DNA of 47,891 nucleotides from Tannerellaceae bacterium (GTDB lineage Bacteria; Bacteroidota; Bacteroidia; Bacteroidales; Tannerellaceae): NCBI GenBank assembly GCA_021201295.1, contig JAJQFE010000010.1, positions 1 to 47,891 of the forward strand, read 5' to 3'. Shown piece by piece: positions 38,800 to 47,891 of this stretch (position 1 is its first letter; each line of letters starts with the position of its first letter). The notes under the pieces were generated by a model. It saw only the letters and a program-made list of their open reading frames with translations, ran no database searches and was not told where the DNA came from. The position numbers and the translations under genes were made by a program.

Positions 38800-39741
38800 A
38801 TGGATAAAACACTCCTGCAAAAATATATAGAAGGGAAGACTTCCCGGGAAGAGGTCGCACAGGTCACCGAATGGCTGGATAAGGATGAGGAACATGTACG
38901 GGAATTTATGGCATACCATAAATTATATGATATTTCCCTTTTTAATCTACCCACGGTTTCTCCTGCTACCGCTCCCAGGAAAACCCGGTTCCCGGTCCGG
39001 AAGATCGCGTATGAACTGATCCGGATAGCGGCTCTGTTCCTGCTGGCCGGCACAAGCCTCTATTTCCTGTCCGAATGGAAAACAGGGAAAACGCCGGTTG
39101 CTTACCAGACAGTCTATGTACCCTCCGGTCAACGTGCAGAAGTGATTCTCCCGGACAGTACCCGCATCTGGCTGAATGCCCGTAGCCGCCTCACCTATCC
39201 GGTAGAGTTCGGGAATAAGACCCGGGAGATCCGGCTGGACGGGGAAGCCTACCTGCATGTCCGTCACAACCAGGAAGTGCCTTTTCTCGTCCATACGGAC
39301 CAATTTCAGATCGAAGTCTTAGGGACGGAATTCAATGTGAGTGCTTATTCCAGTTCTTCACATGTGGAGGTGGCTTTATTGGAAGGGAGTATCCGGCTGA
39401 CTTCCCCGTTGGTTTCCGGAAGTTACCTGATGCAGGTGCCGGAAAATGTCATCCTGGAAAACGGTCAATTCAGGAGCGCTTCCCTGCCGGACTATGACTA
39501 TTTCTGGTGGAAGGAAGGCGTATTAAGTTTCACCAATGAGCCGGTAGAGACCCTGCTAAAAAAATTAGAATTATATTATGACGTACGAATAGACAATACG
39601 AACCGGAAATTACAGGAAAGCCGTTATACCGGGAAATTCCGGACCAAAGACGGAGTAGAACAGGTCCTGAAAGTCTTACAGCTCGAACATCGTTTCACGT
39701 ATACCAAAGATACGGAATCCAATTTAATAACCATAAAATAG
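38800..39741 (+). CDS. FecR-family anti-sigma factor
   Basis: 313 residues, intact. The N-terminal cytoplasmic helix region (LLQKYIEGKTSREEVAQVTE) binds an ECF sigma factor in this family. One membrane segment lies near 80-97 (RIAALFLLAGTSLYFL), then the periplasmic FecR domain (VYVPSGQRAEVILPDSTRIW) and a C-terminal DUF4974 region (FTNEPVETLLKKLELYYDV). It relays a signal from the STN domain of the SusC protein encoded next. No ECF sigma gene lies beside it, which is unusual since fecI normally precedes fecR. Confidence 0.9.
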   Translation: MDKTLLQKYIEGKTSREEVAQVTEWLDKDEEHVREFMAYHKLYDISLFNLPTVSPATAPRKTRFPVRKIAYELIRIAALFLLAGTSLYFLSEWKTGKTPVAYQTVYVPSGQRAEVILPDSTRIWLNARSRLTYPVEFGNKTREIRLDGEAYLHVRHNQEVPFLVHTDQFQIEVLGTEFNVSAYSSSSHVEVALLEGSIRLTSPLVSGSYLMQVPENVILENGQFRSASLPDYDYFWWKEGVLSFTNEPVETLLKKLELYYDVRIDNTNRKLQESRYTGKFRTKDGVEQVLKVLQLEHRFTYTKDTESNLITIK

Positions 39742-39773
39742 AGTGCCTATGTAGAAAAACAACAGTCAAAAAA

Positions 39774-39824
39774 AGACCGGCTCATGCGCCCACATGAACC
39801 GGTCTCGCGTCAGTGAACTGACGC
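39774..39824. terminator. two hairpins between fecR-like and susC-like genes
   Basis: AGACCGG...CCGGTCT (39774-39780 with 39799-39805) and GCGTCAG-TGAA-CTGACGC (39807-39824). No clear T-run follows, so this may be attenuation rather than full termination. Confidence 0.45.
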
Positions 39825-39867
39825 CATTTATTCCTTAGAAGTTTAACTTAAAGAACAATACAAAGTT

Positions 39868-42800
39868 ATGAAAAAAAACGAGCCAGAGAATCGTACGCCC
39901 TTTTATTATCCGAATTTAAACGAACTTACCGAGTGATGAAACTAACCCTTTTCTTTTTACTTGTATGCATTTCCGGGCTGTTCGCTTCCGATGCGAATTC
40001 CCAGATTGCCCGGGTGAACATCCAGGCCAGCGACCTGGAGGCCAGCGAGATCATCCGGCAGATTGAAGAACAGACAGAGTACCTCTTTGTCTATAATCAT
40101 GAATATGTGGACCTGGGCCGGAAAGCAACTATCCGGAAGACACATACCCCTGTAACAGAAGTTCTCGCAGAACTATTCGAAGACTCCGACGTGATCTACG
40201 CCATGGAGGGAAACAATATTTTATTAATGAAAAGGAATGACCGGAGTGAAAAAACCAGGATAACCGGAAGGTAACGGGAGTCGTAAGGGATACCTACGGG
40301 GAGCCGCTGACCGGGGTCAGCGTGGCAGTTCAGGGGACTACTTCCGGTACGATCACAGATATGGACGGGAACTATTCCCTGGAACTTCCCGGAGAAAACA
40401 GTATCCTGACCTTCTCTTTTATCAGGTTTAATACGAAAGAAGAGCGGGTGGGGAACCGTCAGCAGATTGATGTTATGCTGGAAGAAAATGTACTGGCCAT
40501 TGATGAGGTGGTGGTTGTCGGTTACGGTACCCAGAAAAAGGTCAACCTGACCAGTTCCGTCTCTTCCGTGGTGTTTGACCAGGAGATGGACAACCGTCCG
40601 ATCACCAATGCTTCCCAGGCGCTTTCCGGGAAAGTCACCGGGTTGTGGGTCAGCCAGAATTCCGGTAAACCCGGTGAAGACGGAGCCCAGTTGCGTGTAC
40701 GTGGCTGGGGTACAATCGGGGATAACACGGACCCATTGGTTATCATAGACGGGGTGGAAGGTGCCTTTAACCAGATCAATCCGAATGATATTGAAAGCAT
40801 CACCATCCTGAAAGATGCGGCAAGTGCGGCGATTTACGGATCGAAAGCGGCGAACGGGGTGGTGTTGATCACCACTAAAATGGGTTCCAGCAATGAAAAG
40901 TTCCAGGTGAATCTGAATTCCTATATGGGTGTCCAGTCCTTAGGTAGACGGTATAACCTGATCACAAACAGTGCGGAAAACATGGAGTTAATTAATAAAA
41001 CTCTTATCAATGATGGATCTTCCCCTCTTTTCCCGGATCATATGATTTCGGCATTCCGTCAGGGTGGAGATAAATATAAGTATCCAAACACGGACTGGTT
41101 TAAAGAGGTTTACAACACAACGATCATTCATGAACATAACCTTTCTATCCAGGGGGGTACACAAAAGAGCACTTCTTTACTTTCTTTTAACTACCTGGGA
41201 CACGACGGGATGATTCCCAACACCAGCTCAGAGCGGTACAGTATCCGGGCAAACCTGGATTATTATATGAATAGCTGGCTAAAAATAGGAGGACGCCTCA
41301 ATTACATGCGGCGCACCGAAACCGAACCCTATTCGATCGACCGCATATTTGAAATCATGCGGGGTGCTTCCTCATTCACTGCACCTTATACCCGGGACGG
41401 AAGATTTGGTTCCGTAGAGACGATCGATGAGAATGGGGTCCTGTTATATGACAACCGTAATCCCCTGATTGATGCCGCCAACGGACAGCGCAAACGTACG
41501 TCCGACTTTATCACCGTAAATGCTTTCGCAGATATTACATTCACTCCGGATCTGATCCTGAGAACGACTCTTTCTTCTTCCGGAAAGTGGATACTGTCTG
41601 ACAAGTATAATGAAAATGTCTATGGATATACGGACAGTGGCATTGAAACAATCACGAAGAACCTGAACCGGGAAGGTTTGGATATGAGCCGGAGACAGGA
41701 GACTACCACCCAAAACACGATGCACTCCACGCTGAATTATAACAAAAAGATCAGTACAAATCACACGATAGGCGTAACTGCCGGTATTCAACTGGAAGAT
41801 TTTAATTATAAATGGGTCTATGCACGCCGTAGTAACGCTCCCAAACAGGGACTTACACAAGTGGATGCAGGTACAAGTGGTATACAGGGAGAAGGAAATA
41901 TGGAAGGATTACGGATGTTTTCCTACTTCGGCCGCGTGAATTATTCTTTTGCAGATAAATACCTGTTAGAGGCTAACTTCCGGGCGGATGCTTCTTCCCG
42001 GTTCAAAAAAGGAAACCGCTGGGGGTATTTCCCCGGTTTTTCTGCAGGTTGGCGAATCGCAGAAGAAGATTTCATGAAGGATCTGGATATTTTCTCTAAC
42101 CTCAAACTACGTGCCTCCTGGGGGCAATTGGGGAATCAGAACATCAAAGGGTACTGGCCTTACCTGACGGTGATTAACCAGAGTAATGAGTTAAGCTACA
42201 ATTACGGAGGAAGTTTTGCTCCCGGAGCTGCGGTAAAAGACTTAGTGGATGAAGACATTACCTGGGAAACAACTACTACATTAGATATCGGGTTGGATGT
42301 CGGTTTATTAGATAATAGGTTGACCCTGGAAGCGGATTATTTCAGGAAAATAACCTCAGACATTTTAGTGCAACTACCGATACCTCTCATGCTCGGAGAT
42401 GTGACGGCACCGTATGAAAATGTAGGAAAAATGCTGAACCGGGGAATCGAATTGGGTATTAATTACGATAACCAGGTAAACAGTAAAGACCGGTTAGGCT
42501 ACAGTGTGGGAGTGAACCTGACGCACCTGCACAATGAGATAACCAAATTTCAGGGAGGTAAATCCCCGGACCAGTTATACCTGCTTCGGGAGGGCTATTC
42601 TTTCAAAACCCTCTATGGTTATAAAGCGGTGGGTATCTATCAGACCGATGAAGAAGCGGCGGCCCATATGCATTCGAACAGCTACGTTCCCAAAGCAGGG
42701 AACCTGAAATTCAAAGACGTAAACGGAGACGGTAAATTAGGTTATGAAGACAAGCAGAAAATGGGTAATACCATTCCTACATTTACATACGGTATTACAG

Positions 42801-43257
42801 CTAACCTGCGATACAAAAACGTTGACCTTAGTTTACTCTTTCAGGGGGTAGCTAATTTCAATGTGTACACACAAAATGAGTATACACGCATGTCGTATGA
42901 ATACCTGAACATTACCGAAAAATGGAAGGATGCATGGAGTCCGGAAAATACCGGATCGAAGATTCCCAGCCTGAAATTTGACAATTCATGGGATCAGTCG
43001 GAATCTTCTTTCTGGGTACACCGGGGAGATTTCCTGAAACTAAAAATCTTCAGTTAGGCTATTTATTACCGAATCATTTAGTTTCCCGCCTGAAAATGGA
43101 AAAGATCTATGTCTATGCCAATGCACAGAATGTCTTCACGATGATGATGTTTAAGGGGTATGAAGGTCTCGATCCTGAACGTAATACATTCGATAACGGT
43201 GAATGGTTTTACGCGACTCCACGAATTTTCTCTTTTGGTATTAATCTTAATTTCTAA
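39868..43257 (+). CDS. SusC-like TonB-dependent transporter with STN domain (three frameshifts)
   Basis: About 1,130 residues when three bases are restored: a T at 39901-39904, an A at 40268-40269 and an A at 43042-43046. The start is ATG 39868 (MKKNEPENRTP), then a signal segment (KLTLFFLLVCISGLFAS), the STN domain (ASDLEASEIIRQIEEQTEYL), a CarboxypepD-like domain (GVSVAVQGTTSGTITDMDGN), the TonB box/plug (AIDEVVVVGYGTQKKVNLTS; LRVRGWGTIGDNTDPLVIID) and a 22-strand barrel ending SFGINLNF. It imports glycans across the outer membrane with SusD. The STN domain couples it to FecR. Confidence 0.92.
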
Positions 43258-43262
43258 TTCCT

Positions 43263-44822
43263 ATGAAACAGTTGAAAAATATACATTACAGCTTTCTTCT
43301 TATTTTACTGATCTCGTTCAGTGGTTGTGATGATTTTCTGAATTTCCTGCCGGAAGACAAGATCACTTCCGCCAGTTTTCCGGAAAATGAAGAAGATATT
43401 AAGCTCTTATTAAACGGAGTTTACGGGCAATTAAGGGAAACGGATGTTTATAACCAGGGCTTCTATGGTTTTGGTGTACTGGACGGTGCCACCCCCAATG
43501 CGTATAACTGGGGGAACGGCCCTATTGCTAAGGCCGGTAACGGGTCCCTCTCTTCCGGTGACGGGGGCATGCTCACCTTCCGCTGGAAAAAGGGGTATAC
43601 GATCATCGCCAATGCAAACAACCTCCTGAAAGAGATTGAAAAGGTGGAATTACCTGCTGAGACCAAGGAGTTATATGTTGGGAAAGCACATTTCCTGAGA
43701 GGATTAGCTTACTCCGTATTAGTTGAATCCTATGGAGGAGTCCCTTTGATCCTGGAAGCTATTTCTACGGAAGAGGCCCGGACGATTTCCCGCGCTTCGG
43801 CTGAAGAGACCTGGAAACAGGTACATGACGATTATGATAGGGCGATTGCCCGGCTGAAACCCACCGCTCCGGAAGTAGGACGGGCCACGTTAGGGGCGGC
43901 CTATGGTATGAAAATGCGGGCCTATCTCTATCAGGGCAAATACGAGGAAGTGTTGCAGATGGCTGAAAAAATTGACGAATTAGGGATCTACGGGCTTTTC
44001 CATAGTTATGAAGGGTTATTTGCGGCAGAAAATGAGAATAATAAAGAGGTCCTGTTTGATATCCAGTATATGGAAGGAGAAAACAGCTAGGGATCTTTTA
44101 TCGATCAATATTGCGGTACCGGAACCGGTAGCTGGACCAGAGGATCCCGATATGTGCCGACTGATGATCTGGTCAATGCGTATGAAACGGTGGATGGTTC
44201 ACCGGTGGACCCGGAGAATCCGTATGAGAACAGAGATCCCCGGTTGGGCTTTACGGTCGTGGTTCCCGGTTCTTTCATCCTGGACCATCAATTTCCAAAC
44301 CATATCTATCCGGGTGGAGCTTTCAACCATGCCGGTAACCGGCTGAAACATCTGAGTACCCGGAAATACCGGGTGCAGCATGAGAGTGAATTACCGGTTG
44401 CCGGACAATCCTACCTCAATAACATTGTGATCCGGTATGCAGACGTCCTCCTTTCCAAAGCGGAAGCCATTATTGAGACCGGAGGGAATGTAGATGAAGC
44501 CATCGCTTTGATCAACCGCATCCGGACCGAGCGGGACGACGTAAAGATCACGCTGTTGCCTATGGGATTATCCCGGGATGAGGCCCGGCAGAAACTGCGT
44601 CATGAACGCCGCATTGAATTTGCCCTGGAAGGATTGTACTGGATGGATATCCGTCGCTGGAATATCGGTAAAGAGATTTACCCGGTCCATATTTATGATC
44701 ATAACGGGGATATTATAGAAACCAAATTCCCTAACGGGTATCCGGAATATTATAACCTGTTGCCTATTCCGGACAGTGAACGTTCACTGAATGAAAACCT
44801 GACCCAGAATCCGGGTTGGTAA
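43263..44822 (+). CDS. SusD/RagB-like glycan-binding lipoprotein (in-frame TAG)
   Basis: 519 codons. The lipobox LISFSGC (Cys about residue 21) marks an outer-membrane lipoprotein; TPR-like SusD motifs include VGKAHFLRGLAYSVLVESYG and the C-terminal LRHERRIEFALEGLYWMDIR and YYNLLPIPDSE. A TAG at 44088-44090 divides it in the same frame (ENS-stop-GSFIDQYC). CAG to TAG is one transition. It caps the SusC barrel and binds the glycan, starting 5 bp after the susC stop. Confidence 0.92.
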
Positions 44823-44834
44823 ACTGTACGGATC

Positions 44835-44878
44835 ATGGAAGAGGGACCGGTAAAAGCCATAGAGGGTCCCTCTTCCAT
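44835..44878. terminator. 14-bp hairpin between susD and the sulfatases
   Basis: A perfect stem (44835-44848 with 44865-44878, GAAGAGGGACC/GGTCCCTCTTC core) 13 bp after the susD stop. No long T-run follows, so partial termination that sets susCD above the sulfatases is possible. Confidence 0.6.
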
Positions 44879-44907
44879 CCGTCATAATCCATAAAAAAAT
44901 ATTTGGT

Positions 44908-46337
44908 ATGAAAATAATATCACCACGTATGGGATAGGTTCTCTACCGCTGGCCCTCTTAGCTCTTGGAGGGTGTAGTGAGCAGCCTGCCACACCTACCC
45001 CACCGAATGTCATTCTTGTTTTTATAGATGATTTCGGATATGGAGACCTGGCCTGTTACGGAAATACGCTCCATCACACGCCCCACCTCAGCCAGATGGC
45101 GGCGGAGGGGATCCGGATGACTAATTTTTATGTGGCATCCAGTGTGAGCACCCCTTCCCGGGCAGCGTTGCTGACAGGCTGTTACCCACGGCGAATCTCT
45201 ATGCATGTGAACGCCGACCCGGCACTCCTGATGTCTACCGGCCGGCAGGTTTTGTTTCCTGTTTCCCACAAAGGGTTAAACCCGTCTGAAATCACGATTG
45301 CCGAATTACTGAAAGAGCAGGGCTATGCGACTGCCTGTATCGGGAAATGGCATCTGGGTGACCAGTTACCTTTTCTGCCGACCCGGCAGGGGTTCGATTA
45401 TTATTACGGAATCCCGTATAGTAATGATATGGACCGTGACTATTGCCCGTTACCGATTATGGAAAATGAAGAAGTGATTTTAGCCCCTGTAAGTCATGAT
45501 TCGTTAACCTTCCGGTACACGGAGAAAACCCTTGAATTTATCCGGGAACATAAAGAACAACCATTTTTTATTTATCTTGCGCATAATATGACCCACAATC
45601 CCTTAGATGCTTCTCCCGGTTTCAAAGGCAAGTCCCGGAACGGGATCTATGGAGATGCGACAGAGGAATTGGACTGGTCTATGGGAGAGATCTTGGCTAC
45701 TTTGCAGGAAGAGGGTCTGGATGAAAATACATGGGTGATCTTTACCAGTGATAACGGAGCGGATGAACGGTTTGGAGGAAGTAATTTTCCCCTGCGCGGA
45801 CAAAAAGGAACTACGTATGAAGGTGGTTTCCGGGTGCCCTGCCTGATGCGCTGGCCGGCAGGGATACTGGGCGGACAGGTGTCAGATGCGGTTATAACGG
45901 CGATGGATCTCTTACCGACGATTGCTTATTATTGCGGCGCGGAGATCCCACAGGACCGAATCATAGATGGTCATTGTATTGCCGGGTTACTGGAGGGTAA
46001 GCAAATGCCATCTCCTACGGAGATTTTCTATTACTACCAGAAACAACAGCTTCAGGCGATCCGGTGGGGTGACTGGAAATATCATCTGGAATTAGATGAG
46101 CGAATCATTGGGCCTCATTTCCCGGATACGGAACCCGGCGAGGAACGGCTATATAATTTACAGGAGGATATCGGTGAAACAGTGAACCTGGCCGAACGCT
46201 ACCCCGACATTGTGGCACATTTTCAAATGCTTGTCCGGGAAGTCCGCGAAGATATGGGTGACTGGGAAGTCGAGGGAAAGAATATTCGTTCGGCAGGGAT
46301 CATTGACGAACCGTTTCCCCGGTTATTAAACAATTAA
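44908..46337 (+). CDS. S1-family sulfatase 1, Ser-type (frameshift at codon 2-3)
   Basis: About 476 residues from ATG 44908 if one A is restored at 44911-44914; the repaired start gives a lipoprotein signal (GSLPLALLALGGC). Metal and active-site motifs: LVFIDDFGYGD (two Asp), SVSTPSRAALLTG (Ser81 of S-x-P-S-R, converted to formylglycine), IGKWHLG and FTSDNGADERF. In anaerobes the Ser-type is matured by anSME, not seen here. Substrate is unknown; beside susCD it should desulfate a host or algal glycan. As read, the only long ORF starts inside the gene at 45096. Confidence 0.9.
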
Positions 46338-46351
46338 AATGAGTATATGAT

Positions 46352-47731
46352 ATGAAACAGGTAAAAACATTTACGATGGCTTTGGCTGCTTTGCTGGCAA
46401 ACGGGATGGTTTCCCAGGCAGGGATCGAAGCAAACAGCCGGCCTAATTTTGTGATCATTTTCTGTGATGACCTGGGCTACGGGGATGTAGGTTGTTATGG
46501 TAATCCAACCATCCATACGCCTCATATTGATCAAATGGCCAGTGAGGGAATGAAACTGACCCAGTTTTATGTAGGGGCAGCGATCTCCACACCGAGCCGG
46601 AGTTCCCTGATGACCGGCAGGCTTCCCGTACGTAACGGGATGTACGGAGACCGGGCGGGTGTTCTTTTCCCGAACTTCAAATCGGGATTGGGACAGGATG
46701 AAATTACGATTGCCAGGGTATTGAAAGAGAACGGATATGCCACCGGATGTGTAGGGAAATGGCATCTGGGGGCTTTCTCTCCTTACCTTCCTACGGATCA
46801 TGGTTTTGATGAATATTTCGGTATTCCCTATTTCAACGATATGAGTCCGGCGCAGAATAAAGGACGGCATGCCCAAAACTTTCCGCCCACCCCTCTTATT
46901 CTGGGAGACCAACAGATCGAGTCTGAACCGGACCAGGGAGAACTGACCCGGCGGTATACGGAACAGGCGGTTGATTTCATTCAAAAAAATAAGGATGAAT
47001 CCTTTTTCCTCTATTTTGCCCATACCTTTCCCCACATTCCTTTATACACAAATGCCCGCTTTGAAGGAACCAGTAAGCGGGGACTGTATGGAGATGTGGT
47101 AGAGGAAATTGACTGGAGTATGGGAGAAATCCTCCGGACACTCCGGGAAAACGGTCTGAATGAAAACACGTTTGTGATCTTTACCAGCGACAACGGCCCC
47201 TGGCTGACGGAATTTGAAGACGGAGGTTCCGCCGGTCCGCTGAAAGACGGAAAAGGAACCTGGTGGGAAGGCGGTTTCCGGGTACCTGCGATTGTCCGGA
47301 TGCCGGGTAAGGTGGCGCCTTCTATCCGGAATGATGTAGTGGCATCCATGGACCTGTTCCCCACTTTCCTGCATATGGCAGGCATCCCCACTCCACAGGG
47401 TGTTGTATTAGACGGTGTGGATCAATCCGCTTTCTTCTTTGAAGAAGCAGGTTCTGCCCGGGACGAAATGTTCTATTGGTGGGGTAGCGAACTGATGGCT
47501 GTACGAAAAGGTCCGTGGAAATACTATTTTAAAACCATCAAGGACCAGTATCTTCCCACAGTTCAGATAGAAACGCCGGACACTCCTTTATTATACAATC
47601 TGGAAACAGACATTTCCGAAAAGTTTAATAAAGCAAACGCTCATCCGGAAATCGTCCGGCAACTGATTGAACTGGCGGAAGAACACAAACGTAACATGGT
47701 CATCAAAGCCTCCATTTGTGATCAGATCTGA
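46352..47731 (+). CDS. S1-family sulfatase 2, Ser-type
   Basis: 459 residues, intact, ending in TGA. Signal peptide at 1-24 (VKTFTMALAALLANGMVSQA). Motifs: VIIFCDDLGYGDVGCYGN, AISTPSRSSLMTGRLP (Ser79 of S-x-P-S-R), VGKWHLG, FTSDNGPWLTE and a C-terminal MAVRKGPWKYYF. It is a diverged paralog of sulfatase 1, starting 14 bp after it. It has no lipobox, so it is probably periplasmic while sulfatase 1 is lipid-anchored. The two may remove sulfate from different positions of one glycan. Confidence 0.93.
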   Translation: MKQVKTFTMALAALLANGMVSQAGIEANSRPNFVIIFCDDLGYGDVGCYGNPTIHTPHIDQMASEGMKLTQFYVGAAISTPSRSSLMTGRLPVRNGMYGDRAGVLFPNFKSGLGQDEITIARVLKENGYATGCVGKWHLGAFSPYLPTDHGFDEYFGIPYFNDMSPAQNKGRHAQNFPPTPLILGDQQIESEPDQGELTRRYTEQAVDFIQKNKDESFFLYFAHTFPHIPLYTNARFEGTSKRGLYGDVVEEIDWSMGEILRTLRENGLNENTFVIFTSDNGPWLTEFEDGGSAGPLKDGKGTWWEGGFRVPAIVRMPGKVAPSIRNDVVASMDLFPTFLHMAGIPTPQGVVLDGVDQSAFFFEEAGSARDEMFYWWGSELMAVRKGPWKYYFKTIKDQYLPTVQIETPDTPLLYNLETDISEKFNKANAHPEIVRQLIELAEEHKRNMVIKASICDQI

Positions 47732-47891
47732 GGGAATCCTCTCCCGGGAAACGATGTAGACTAAACTGCAAAACCAAAAAAGTTACGAATCGTAAGCCCA
47801 AAGGGCTTGCATGGGAATCGAAGATCGGCTTTAGCCAATAACCCCGGGTGTAACCCAGTTGTGGCCGGAAGATTTACCATGTCGTTAAATA
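47732..47891. repeat. window end with short hairpins
   Basis: No gene. AAGCCC-AAA-GGGCTT (about 47796-47810) and a GGGT/ACCC pair within CCCCGGGTGTAACCC (about 47841-47857) form short stems. The look is that of an intergenic palindromic repeat unit, cut by the window edge. Confidence 0.3.

Noticed and set aside
42988-43257. Separate 89-residue ORF after SusC
   Set aside because: Its sequence from KNLQLGYLLPNHL onward is the normal end of the SusC barrel, displaced by one missing A.
8590-44090. Stop-codon recoding (TAG as Gln or TGA as Trp)
   Set aside because: Several clean genes here end naturally in TGA (187-690, 21837-22328, 46352-47731) or TAG (28804-29529), and some of those stops overlap the next start, so both codons act as stops. 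Frameshifts occur at the same time, which recoding cannot explain.

Overview
This window looks like the chromosome of a gut-type Bacteroidales (Bacteroides/Parabacteroides relative). The evidence is a SusC/SusD pair with a FecR regulator, two Ser-type S1 sulfatases, promoters with the Bacteroidetes -7 box TAnnTTTG, a Bacteroides-style mobilizable element in a tRNA gene, and a Bacteroidetes-type extracellular contractile injection system. I cannot assign a species.

Layout. 0.2-2.3 kb holds minus-strand housekeeping genes: a GNAT acetyltransferase, a UPF0158 protein, a small membrane protein and a secreted carboxypeptidase-regulatory-like protein. 2.55-10.76 kb is a tRNA-Asp followed by an ~8.1-kb integrative mobilizable element (IME) bounded by 13-bp direct repeats of the tRNA 3' end. 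The IME carries a metallophosphoesterase, an excisionase-like HTH protein, a Toprim primase, a structured oriT candidate, a MobV relaxase, an XRE repressor, an unknown ORF behind a perfect 26-bp hairpin, an MNT/HEPN pair and a tyrosine integrase. 11.3-14.5 kb holds a GH3 glycosidase and an alpha/beta-hydrolase. 14.8-15.8 kb holds a broken XRE gene, a small membrane protein and an MBL-fold fragment. 16.2-37.7 kb is a membrane-anchored TPR/AraC regulator followed by a one-direction eCIS operon: DUF4255 cap, unknown, sheath, two tube proteins, DUF5908, LysM baseplate protein, VgrG-like spike, PAAR, gp25, two large baseplate proteins flanking a possible fibre or adhesin, tape measure, a short cargo-leader-like peptide, AAA+ ATPase and a membrane protein. 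38.1-47.7 kb is an HU-winged-helix protein, a FecR anti-sigma factor without an adjacent sigma gene, SusC, SusD and two sulfatases, i.e. a locus for a sulfated glycan.

Sequence quality is a central point. Seventeen of the genes are interrupted as read by about 22 frameshifts, and nearly all of these are one missing base in a homopolymer. Eight more in-frame stops are each one C-to-T or G-to-A change away from CAG, CAA or TGG. In every case the protein resumes its family sequence in the repaired frame. The interruptions fall alike in the IME, the eCIS and the polysaccharide locus, so I think residual long-read consensus error is more likely than decay, although I cannot exclude real mutation. 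Coordinates below span the whole reconstructed gene and the evidence says where each break lies.

The most interesting system is the eCIS. It has a complete structural set, no recognisable toxin, a tiny gene resembling only the spacer part of eCIS cargo proteins, a membrane protein at its 3' end, and a palindromic operator-like site between its regulator and first structural gene.
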